A DNA stretch of 64,000 nucleotides, taken from contig QYAI01000073.1 in the NCBI GenBank assembly GCA_003988855.1, positions 1 through 64,000 on the forward strand. The letters are read 5' to 3'. Position 1 is the first letter of the stretch, and each line of letters begins with the position of its first letter. Origin of the DNA: Arachnopeziza araneosa (Eukaryota > Ascomycota > Leotiomycetes > Helotiales > Arachnopezizaceae). Under the pieces are notes generated by a model. That model did no database searches and was not told the DNA's origin. It was given only the letters and a program-made list of their open reading frames with translations. Of this stretch, positions 46,801-56,321 are shown in pieces. Position numbers and translations under genes: made by a program.

Positions 46801-47716
46801 TTAAAAGAAAATAAAAATGAACCTGCCTCCGCGAAACTCCAATTCCCCATCAATCACGCCCTTACTCCTCGCATCCTCCATAATCTTCCAGGCCTGTGAA
46901 GGCACAGATGTAAAAAGCACGGGACCATGTGTAGTGTTGTGGATCACTTGGCAGTTAGTACTCGTTACTAGATTGCCGTACTCCGGCATACGACCTCTTC
47001 TCTCTCCGATCCGATCTTGACAACTCCTTCAGACTAGCCTGCACACTCAAAACCATCACCAACAGTCCGATAAAAAACAGAGGTATCAGGTTCCACCTCC
47101 ACCCCTCCATAACTTTCAGCCAGTGTTGAAGGTAGCTCGCATCCTTGTCGCTCGTAAGTGGGAGTGCCAAGAGGGCCTTTGTCCAGTTTTCCGGCGTCCA
47201 TTTGTCTTCAGGATAAGCATGGGTTTGAAATTGCAGAGCAACTAATTTATCGATGCTCTGGCTGCTGGTTTGGTTGGTGACAGCGAAGGTGTAGCCAAGT
47301 GCAGCCAGCGTGAGTAAGAAAGAGAGGATGGTGCATACGGTGTAAGCCAAGAAGATCCGGGAAGGTATATAATCATTGTTCTACATTTCTGTAAGCAGAG
47401 ACCTCCACTTTGGAGCTTTTGGACTCACCTTCCGTCCTCGACGGCGTTCTAGCCAAAGCACGAGAAAACCACCAAAGCTGATGAGTACTAAGGCGGTACC
47501 TGCGGCGCCATTACTTGTGTGGCCCTGATTCAACAAGAGATGTTTCGGCTTCGCGTTGATAACAGCCGTGGTACCGGTTCCCGTCTCGAAAGGATATTTA
47601 TTTGCGCCCGAGCGATGCAGATACCCAACCATGCTGCTGACCAACGCCAGTTCAATCGCAGAATCAATCATCAGTAAGATCAGTGCCCCACCGAGGGGAA
47701 ACAAAGGAACCGTCAT
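46801..47716 (-). CDS. Small four-helix membrane protein, unknown function
   Basis: Exon 1 runs 47716 to about 47430 and ends ERRRGRK. An intron of about 48 nt (GTGAGT..GAAATGTAG) joins in phase 0 to exon 2, which begins NNDYIPSRIF. Four hydrophobic segments: LGGALILLMIDSAIELALVS, GTALVLISFGGFLVLWL, YTVCTILSFLLTLAALGYTF and WNLIPLFFIGLLVMVLSVQA. A polar loop of about 60 residues lies between the third and fourth. The 3' end is uncertain. Without further splicing the frame ends at about 46955; a GTACGG donor with a TACTAAC branch could splice to GCCTGGAAGATTATG and end FIFIFF at 46801. No family recognised; the layout recalls fungal tetraspan (SUR7/PalI-like) proteins, but without their signature. 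Confidence 0.6.
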
Positions 47717-48862
47717 GCTTTACTTTGTCGGCGATGGAGTTTCCAACCAACGCGACGACGACGGGGCGGTATATGAAGATATTAAAATATGTGTAAGCCA
47801 AGAAACATGAAACAGATCGAAATGAAAAGAATCCAGGGAGGACAGGAGCACTTGCACAACTTTTAAATGATGTGTCGACAAAGGTCGGCCGCAGCAGCGC
47901 TGAGGTGAGCACGGCTCAGCACGCTGTAACTGCCCATCAGCACCGGCTCTTGGCAGGCCACAAAGCAGAGCCCAAGCAAGCACACAAAGCGGGATTCCTC
48001 AGCCCTACTGCATATGGTGGTGGCAGGAGAGTTGGTGGCAGCACGCCACCACGGCAACATTTCTAAATGGGGACTCGCCATCCCAGCGTCAGCAGCAAAG
48101 GGCCTTTTTGGATACGTTTGTCCCTTCTCCGGAAATCATCCGGATCAAACACCATGTTTCCATCGTGCATGCTCCCTTGGTTCTGGGGATTCCCACCATC
48201 TATCACAAACAGACCTTGCACCATCTCTTCCATTCCCATGGCCTGGGATCACCTGATCTGGGGCGGTGCTGTTTTTAGCAGCAGCCAGGAACGGCGGCGG
48301 CGGCAGCGACGGGAGTCGAGACATCCGCGGACTCAGCAGGCCAACTCTCTTCTTACTAAGGCTAAAATTCACATATTATTCCGACTTGCAATCATCACGA
48401 ATACGCACTTGACCTCTAGCATCTTGGCGGCTGGATTTTAATGGCCCGATCGGGAGCGTCAGCGTGGCGATACACCTTCTCTTTGGACGGAACCGACTCT
48501 ACCGTCGTGACACACACGACCGAATCAGCACCCAGGCGTCGTATTGTAAAGCCGCCTTGGCTGAGGATTTGGCACATCTATAAATCCATATACTTTGTCA
48601 GCTTAAGATTCCTTCGCGGCCGTTGTATGTCAGTGTAAGACTGTACAGGAACTGATGCGGAAGGCTGATTGAACCTCACACACGGGCAAAGACTTCCCAA
48701 AGGTTTAGACAATCAATTAATTATTGTATCACTTCAGGCTTGTTACATGCTTGCTCTACAGAGAAGATAAATTTCATGCAATCCTAGACCAACAGTGCGA
48801 CTCTCGGGTATGTTGCTCCCAACCAAACAATGCTCTACACGCAAACAAGCTAGGCCTTCTCA
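47717..48862. other. Intergenic, 1.1 kb
   Basis: Promoter of the tetraspan gene and 3' flank of the CENP-C gene. A short GC-rich patch with CGG units lies at 48290-48305. No gene seen. Confidence 0.5.
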
Positions 48863-50981
48863 CTACGATTCTGCTATCGAAACCTCCTCGATAACTTCGC
48901 AACCCTGGGAGAAGAATATTCGTGCAGGTTTATCAGTGTCATTCTCAATGCTGTAGAAATTTCCTACAATCCTATTAGAGATAATCTCATCGTTTTGCAT
49001 GGATACTTACCTCTTGGAACTTGCCACATGCCACCTTTCCCGATTTTAAACACATTGTCATTTACCATGACTTGAACTCTCCCATAAAAGACGAAGAAAG
49101 CCATCTGCATCTTTCTCGAATTCTTTTGCTTCTTCATGGATCCAGGGGGAAGATCCACCATTCCAGCGCCGAAGAAGGGGAGAGTCAGCGTCTTTGCAAA
49201 TCTGAAAGTTGCACCGGCAATATCTCGAGTGATGATGGCCGCAGCAGATAATGCAATCTCTTCTTCTTTTTCTTCCGCTGTAGAACCTAGTTGATCATCA
49301 GGATCCCAGCTTCGGACTTCACCCACGAAACGCCCAGGATCAGCTTCCCAAGGCTCTGCCTCCTCCTCATCTTCTTCTGATTCGGGCTCAACTGTTTGCT
49401 TGCGCTTCGTTGACTTGGGTGCTTTTGACTTGCTCCGAGGACGTCTGGAATGTGAATTTTCGGAGGCCACCGCGTCTGCTCGCACAATTCCTTTCATCCT
49501 TGGCATCACAAACTTCCCAAAATCGTTCTCCACCAAATCCTCTTCATACTCGACTCTTTCCCCTCTCCAGTGATCAAGTGGCTTATATGATTGCCGACCT
49601 GAGCGTGTTTTGGTGAAGCTAGAACTCTCTAGAGGAGTTTCTTTCCGAAGGATATAAAGGCCATTGGTTCTGGGCAAAGGCGGTCCGCGGTGGGCTACCG
49701 GAGAATCAGTTTCTTCAATAGTTGCCAGCTTCGCTTTTCCACGACCTTTTGGCTTTGCAGCTCGTGCGGTAGTTGCTTTCTCTTTTGTGACAGCTTCTGC
49801 CACTGTAGATGAATCAAGAGATCGCCTGCTTCGTTTTGCAGGTCTCTCCTCGACCTGCTCTTCGACCTGCTCCTCATCTACAGTCGGCTCAACAGGCACA
49901 TTACCTTTTTTCAGTCGACCCTTGGGTTTGACAGATACAGGCGCATCCAGAGACTGTCTAGTCCTTTTCGTAGGTCGGGAAACTTCGTTCTCTTGCGCCG
50001 CTAGCACATCCGCCTTTCTCAGTCGTCCTTTCTTCGCCGCGGTTTTCACAATTTCAACTTCCTTGCCCTTTCCTTTTGATTTCTTTGACGGTTGTGGCTC
50101 TTCTTCAGGTTCGACAGCAGTCTCTGATTCTTCAATAGAAGAATCCGGTTCAGCATCATCATTACCATTGTCCATTTGGTATGAGCTTTCCCCGTTCACA
50201 AATCCAACGTCATCTTGTACAGAATCATCCTGTTCTTCATTGCTACTATCATCGCTACTATCATCGCTACTATTATCGAGAGAAAGGGCAGGTTCAAGTT
50301 GGGCTGCACGACCACCATTCGTTAACTTCGCGGATTTAGCCATTGTGGCGGAGGCTCCGCGCTTCTGTGGCGGATTTATGGTTGCGGATGATTCGCCGGC
50401 GTCGAGGCTTGAGGTTGCAAAGTCAAGTCTCCTTCGCACAGATGTAGTGATTGTTACTGTTTTAGGCTCCACAATGGAGCCTCTGATAGGCGAAGAGACT
50501 GGACCAAGGGATGGATTTCGCCGCGCTGGGGATTGTAGAAATGTCTTGATCGGAGACTTTGATCGAGGCGGAGGCAAGCGCATACTTGCTCGTTGTTGTC
50601 GTTCTGTGAGGACTGCTGCAGGTTCTGGAATGGTGCCTGTAGCCTAGTCAGTATTCTATCTTAATCACTTTGACTTTATCTGACTTACTTTCACCCACGT
50701 CCATATCCTCTTCACTGGATATCGTAGTATCTGCATTCTTACGAATTCCATTTGCCTTTTTTGCTACAGTACTGCTGGGTTTCTCGGGCGACGAAAAGAG
50801 GTGATCCATAGGTTCTAATCCATTCTCATCCCGAATTCCAGTATCTGGGAGAGTGAGACCTGTTTTTCTGTACAGCGGTCAGTGCTACCCGTTGTCTACA
50901 TCTGCCTTCTACTTGCCTGCCTCTAACTCCAATGTCAAACGGGAATTGATTCTCGCGCAATGGTCTGCGTTCGGGAGCCAT
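48863..50981 (-). CDS. MIF2: Inner kinetochore protein CENP-C / Mif2
   Basis: Binds CENP-A nucleosomes and links the centromere to the outer kinetochore. Four exons, 50981-50917, 50867-50689, 50636-49011 and 48963-48863, give 656 aa. The first intron (50916-50868) is of GC-AG type (AG|GCAAGT..GCACTGACC..CAG). The N-terminus, FDIGVRGRKTGLTLPDTGIR, matches the conserved Mif2 start (G-R-K-T-G). Residues about 100-400 are charged and disordered with an SSDD repeat and basic KPKGRGK-like patches. The CENP-C motif RSGRQSYKPLDHWRGERVEY is at about 426-445. The C-terminal cupin dimerisation domain (about 555-656) has FFGAGMVDLPPGSMK and ends GCEVIEEVSIAES. A 327-codon plus-strand ORF over this gene is antisense. 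Confidence 0.93.
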
Positions 50982-52654
50982 CTTCGAATCCAATGCGCGC
51001 TAGGACGCGTATTGTGCTCTTCCAGAGAATTCTGCTGTGCGCGGAGAAAAAAACGCGTAATGGTTATCCAAGAGAGGTTCTTAATAGCGGCCTTGCTCGA
51101 TATTTCGATTCTCGAGATGTGAGGGGCAAATTTCGTGGTGGTGACGAGGGGTTGTTCTTGCCAAAATACACATCGAACTCGTCGCGAACTTTCGCCAAAA
51201 AACAAGCGATTACGCTAAGCTTAAATCAGTAGACATGCATACTGTACTTCTTTACGACGTGGTAATTGTGTCCGACTATCGGGGGTTGTTATCCCTTGCA
51301 TTGACTGGTAAACAATTGATTTTTGGAAAGACGTTCTTTCGCCAGACAGTGACAAGAATTTGCAACTCCTGTTTTCATTTCAAACGAATCAATCGAAAAT
51401 ATTCCTTGGGCTTCTTAGTTGCTGCACTACGCCTGTTGTATCGGTGAAGATCGTGCACTTTTGATTCTGTAACGTCGGTTTTCGAAGCCTACCCCTTGTC
51501 TACTTCTTTCAAATCTCTTTTTCGCAACCTTGAACTTTCCTACACGGCTGCTCAAGGCATTCTGTATTCGTAAAAACAATTCATTTCTCTAATCCTAGAG
51601 TCTCTTAAGTCGGTATTCCTTAACGATTGGCCAAATGGAGGTCCTCTCCATTCCAAGTCGTTTAAAATCAAAGCACGGGCTACTAGGTACCGTGCAAGTC
51701 AACACCCGAATGCCAAAAAATCAAAGCCATAGAGTAGCTAGCAGAAACAGTTTACTTGCTAAACAAGATCTCCATTACGATGGATAACTGGATATTTTTC
51801 TTAATTGCACTCCGGCTGTTCATATTCTGAGAATACATAGACGCCTCTCAAACCAAAAACCCGTCTTTCTAATTATGCTTTTGAAACACTTTCTGATGCC
51901 TATTGTTCTCTTAGTCTTGAGTCTAAGCTGAGCCTCCCATAAAAGAAATGATTTTACCGCTCTTCTTGAACGTCCGAACTCTAGGCAATGAGTTCTGTTC
52001 GCTTTCATCTTCAAAACCTCTGCCAGAAACGGACTCGTCCTCTTTGGGACCATATTCAATTCAATTCAATACAATTGAATCTAACAAAGTTAAAATCAAG
52101 AAGTCAATTTACATTTGCCCCTCCCTTGCCATTCAGAAGTCTACATCCCAGCTCAAGAGCGCACATAGATATCTCGCTTAACCAAAAGGGGCAACTTACC
52201 TATCCTTATCCACCTAATAGGTAGGCAAACCATTTTCAGTAACTAAACGGAAACTCAACGAGAAGTGGTCAAACTCCAGGGCCCAAACGGCCCTTCTCCT
52301 CTGATGGGATCAGTGAGCTCTCTTCTATCAGTCATATGCCAATTCAACTGAACAACTCAAGGCCTCTTGTTGATAACGGTGAGGTTTTGATATCAGATTT
52401 ACATGTTTTGTGTTGTCTATGACATAGATTTGTACTTTAATCTCTTGATCCTAGGGTTTTCTCGCCCACAGAACAGTATTTAAAGATCTTCCAGCCTTTC
52501 CACTTTCTGGTCGATTTCGAAATTACTCCAGTTCATTCTTGGCAACAGCAAGCGAGTCCCACTTTTTTCATCACGTCGCGTCTCCCAACGCGTCTCCTGT
52601 AAGATCAATAAGTTTTGTTCACTCAGAAATTCATCAAATCACAACAAATTCATA
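50982..52654. promoter_or_regulatory. Divergent intergenic, CENP-C and RNase H2A promoters
   Basis: 1.7 kb between two divergent starts. An AT-rich TATTTAAAG (52477-52485) lies about 170 bp before the RNase H2A ATG and could act as TATA. Small ORFs are not convincing. Confidence 0.4.
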
Positions 52655-53701
52655 ATGGCAGATTCTCAAATAGATGAAGATGTTGCCCTCGAGACCCCTG
52701 CCTCAGATGTCTTCATTGCCCCCTCAATCAATCCCGAACTCCTCTTCACTGGCGCATCATACACGCACTTCTCCCCAGTACCCCCCTCTCTCCAACCCAC
52801 GCCCGATCCTAAATCTGCAGAAACATCAGTACCCGGCCCAGCATGCGCATTAGGAGTTGATGAAGCTGGCAGAGGCCCAGTACTTGGGCCTATGGTCTAC
52901 GGACTCTTCTACCTGCCTCTCCCTCTCTCCGACCCCTTACTACGAAAAACTCACCACTTCGATGATAGTAAAGTCCTCACACCCACTGTTCGCTCCAATC
53001 TTATGGAGAAATTATGTACACCAGAAACAGATCTCTATACGCAATGCGGATGGGCTGTAGACGTCATGTCTGCAAAAGATATAGGCGCGAATATGATGAA
53101 GCCTGGTGGAACATATAACTTAAATGCTCAAGCCATGGATGCAACAATAGCCCTAATACAGGGAGTGTACAAACGAGGGGTCAACATCAAAGAGATATAT
53201 ATCGATACGATTGGCAGCCCGGCCGTTTATCAAAAAAAGTTGGAGAGAGTATTTCCCACGGCCAAGATTACGGTTGCGAAGAAGGCGGACAGTTTATATC
53301 CCTGTGTCAGTGCTGCAAGCGTGTGCGCGAAAGTCACAAGGGATGCCGCGTTGGAAGTTTTATATGAGAGTTACACGAAAAAAGTCGAAGGGGATGGAGA
53401 TGAGAAGATGGGAGGGACGGAGCCGGATTGGGGATCGGGTTATCCTTCTGATGCGAGGTGTACGTCGTGGTTGAAAAGGAATATGGATCCAGTGTTCGGA
53501 TGGGGAAGTGAGTGTCGATTCAGTTGGGGGACCGCAAAAGATATGCTAGATTTAAAGGGACATGCTGCGAAGGTTGATTGGCCGGTTGTGGAGGATGACG
53601 AGACGAGTCGCTTAACCGACTACTTCAGTGCTACGGAGGAGAAAGATAGAGATGAGCTTGGTTCCTGGTTTGGAAAACCTGTTGGGACAGAAGTATTCTA
53701 G
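52655..53701 (+). CDS. RNH201: Ribonuclease H2 catalytic subunit A
   Basis: Cuts RNA in RNA:DNA hybrids and removes single ribonucleotides from DNA in the nucleus. A single exon, 348 aa. Type 2 RNase H motifs are complete: GVDEAGRGPVLGPMVYG (D69, E70), YIDTIGSP (D184), ADSLYPCVSAASVCAKVTRD (D212) and the GSGYPSDARCTSWL loop with the tyrosine used in ribonucleotide recognition. The N-terminal 60 residues are a variable extension. The C-terminus contains SRLTDYFS; a PIP-box-like role in PCNA binding is only a guess. The ATG is in good context. Confidence 0.95.
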   Translation: MADSQIDEDVALETPASDVFIAPSINPELLFTGASYTHFSPVPPSLQPTPDPKSAETSVPGPACALGVDEAGRGPVLGPMVYGLFYLPLPLSDPLLRKTHHFDDSKVLTPTVRSNLMEKLCTPETDLYTQCGWAVDVMSAKDIGANMMKPGGTYNLNAQAMDATIALIQGVYKRGVNIKEIYIDTIGSPAVYQKKLERVFPTAKITVAKKADSLYPCVSAASVCAKVTRDAALEVLYESYTKKVEGDGDEKMGGTEPDWGSGYPSDARCTSWLKRNMDPVFGWGSECRFSWGTAKDMLDLKGHAAKVDWPVVEDDETSRLTDYFSATEEKDRDELGSWFGKPVGTEVF

Positions 53702-53982
53702 TCTCGGCTTCTGATTGTAAAATGAAATGATTGCGGCGTTTCGGATTATGGTTCAGTATATTGGTTGTACTGTATTCTACCGTAGAGGTGGAATTTGTGT
53801 TGCGTTCTTCAACTAGCCTCAATTTTCTGCCCTCGTGTATACAACTATCACATGTTGATAAGCTACAAATCTGCAGGGTATTGCAAGTGCTGACACCCCA
53901 TATTTATTCCTTCTTTTCTCAAGCACTTCTTGAATTTTCAATTCTCGAAAGTTTCTTCCTACAAGGCCTTAATACCGTCAAG

Positions 53983-56073
53983 ATGTTGTGTTCTCGATGC
54001 GTCTTTGTCTTCTCGACTTATCTCTCCAATCTTCCCTCTCACCTCAAATCCACTCAGTATATGACGCACCACATCTCCCTCGAGAGTTTTGGGAGATCCG
54101 TTGCCGAAGGCTGCCAAGTCTGCTCCATGCTCGCAGAATCCTTCGATTATGACGTTCGGCTTAACGGGCTATCTAGCCGTATTCGTCTCCCTTTCCAGCA
54201 GCTCCACGCTGCCTTGAGAAGGTCTATCGATACCCCCATACATTTCGTTGACACCGAGGGTATGACACCATTGCAAGAGATGAGGTCACAAGAGCAAAGG
54301 CCCAAACCACCTATCTTCACCGAGTTCCAAGGTCAATTGAATGACGACCGTTCATGTTCACTTATCCAGTTTATGATTCGGACAGAAAATGATAAATATA
54401 GCCAAGCTATCAAATCGTGGCGGGATAGAGAGCGTTTTGTGTTGCAATCTTGCAACAATATCACAAATCTAGTGCAAGATCATGAGAGAAGTTCAAATAC
54501 TGGGTCTGGAAATTCTCTTGAGCAGGTGCGCCTCTGGTTTAAAGATTGTTTGCAGAACCATGCACACTGCAATGAGGATCCCCTTCCTTCAGAATACAGG
54601 CCAACACGATTGCTTGACCTTGGCATTCCTGGTGAAAATAATGAAAAAGCGGTTCTTATTGAACCGAAAATGCTTGAAGCAAGTCTTCAATATATGTCGC
54701 TCAGTCATTGCTAGGGCACTGTTCCTCTTTTCAGGCACACTGCTCTCACCGCGTCAAGATTGTGGTCAGGTATACCAGTTGTTGACCTTCCGCGTACGTT
54801 TCAGGACGCTATCCAAGTTGCGAAATTTCTTGACTGCCGATACTTGTGGATTGATTCGCTGTGTATCATTCAAGATGACTCTCAAGACTGGGAAATTGAA
54901 GCTGCTCTCATGGACAAAGTGTACACGCATTCAATATGCAATATTGCGGCTACAGGCGCGCCAAACAGCCTACAAGGGCTTTTCTTCCATCGAAAACCGG
55001 CATTTGCTTCTCCATGTGTTTTCCAATTTCAAAGTGCAAATCAGACTCGAGAGCCTTATTTGATTGTCCAACAGTGTTCGAGAGTCCACTCGCTCCTAGA
55101 CCAGCCGCTTCAAAAGCGTGGATGGGTTCTCCAAGAACGCCGACTAGCGAGAAGACTCATTGACTTTTCAAGCAAAGAAATATTGTGGCAATGCCGTGAA
55201 CGAGAAGCATCTGAGACTTTCCCACTTGGCTTTTCAGATAACGTGATTGCTCAAGTCGAGGAATCGCTACCCGTTGTGCTGAAAAAGTCTTTGGGGCATA
55301 AGCCTGGATGGATCAATCATGCGTACATTTTGATGGCATGGGCGGATCTAGTTCAAGATTACGCAGAACGAAGCCTCACGCAGCCGGGTGACAAACTGGT
55401 CGCTATTGCCGGCATCGCTAAGCAAATTCAGGATAGAATACATACTGAATACATTGCTGGTCTGTGGCGTGAAGCCTTGCCCCAACAACTTCTCTGGTAC
55501 GTTCCTAGCGGAGGGGTTATTTCATGGCCATCAGAGAGACCTGTTGACTACCGCGCGCCATCCTGGTCATGGGCTTCTCTCGATGGCAGGATTTTTTGGG
55601 GCGGAAGTTTACGAAATAATGACGAGGAAAAGGTCATAGCAGAGGTGTTGGAAGTTGTCGTGACTCCACAATCAGAGAATCTCCCAATGGGCTCATTGAA
55701 AGCAGGATCAATAAAAATAAAAGCGAATTTGTGGCCCATACAACTGGCTTTGAATCAAGAAAAAGACACCATCATCATAAAATCCGCCGACACTGGTTTG
55801 GAAACAGGTCCTGAATTGCTTTTTTGTTTGGACGTGTCAGAGAACGAGGATCTGGGAAAGCGAAAGTTCTTCTGTATGCCAATTCAATACGTGAGAAAGG
55901 AAAGACACCATGCTTTACTTCTGGTAGGCTTGATTCTTGAACAAATTGATGACACCAGAGAGAGATTCTCGAGGATAGGGTATTATGAGGATGGTATGAA
56001 ATATGCTAAGGTATACTACACAATCAAGTTTGGAAAGGAAGACGAGGGAAAGAGAGATATAACCATTATCTAA
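53983..56073 (+). pseudogene. HET-domain gene with one in-frame stop
   Basis: One continuous frame of 697 codons from MLCSRCVFVF (53983) to 56073 is interrupted only by TAG at 54712-54714. The N-terminal part has SLESFGRSVAEGCQVCSMLA and WFKDCLQNHAHC, followed by RPTRLLDLG, the usual run-up to a HET domain. The stop falls in the first HET motif (SLSHC-stop-GTVPLF), exactly at the conserved Trp. Downstream are DLPRTFQDAIQVAKFLDCRY, LWIDSLCIIQDD, KRGWVLQERRLARRLIDF and DYRAPSWSWASLDG, all intact. Either the gene is a recent pseudogene making a fragment of about 243 aa, or a 39-nt in-frame splice (GTCGCT..TTTTCAG) removes the stop together with the motif; that donor is weak and the intron too short. 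Confidence 0.8.
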
Positions 56074-56321
56074 AAAGGAGGCACAGGAAAATGTCAATAG
56101 CTTCCTACCTATGTAGGACTTCAATTCAAAGCAAGCATATTAACAGAAGGGCAGCATGTTATACTTACTGTATTTGGCGTGAAAGTGGCATGAGACATAG
56201 ATTAGTGGTAGTAAAGGTCCAATTATTCCGTCACCTCTAGTCTCGCTTATGCATGCTAAATTACCTAACTTAGTGCTCTTGTAGCTGATATACAAAATCG
56301 AAAGGCTCAAAACCCTCTAGA

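Noticed and set aside
49664..50647. 327-codon plus ORF opposite CENP-C
   Set aside because: Antisense shadow of a conserved, spliced gene; Ser-rich composition follows from the Glu/Asp/Lys codons opposite.
54482..55063. 193-codon ORF in another frame of the second HET gene
   Set aside because: It spans the TAG but lacks HET motifs; the motifs lie in the frame interrupted at 54712.
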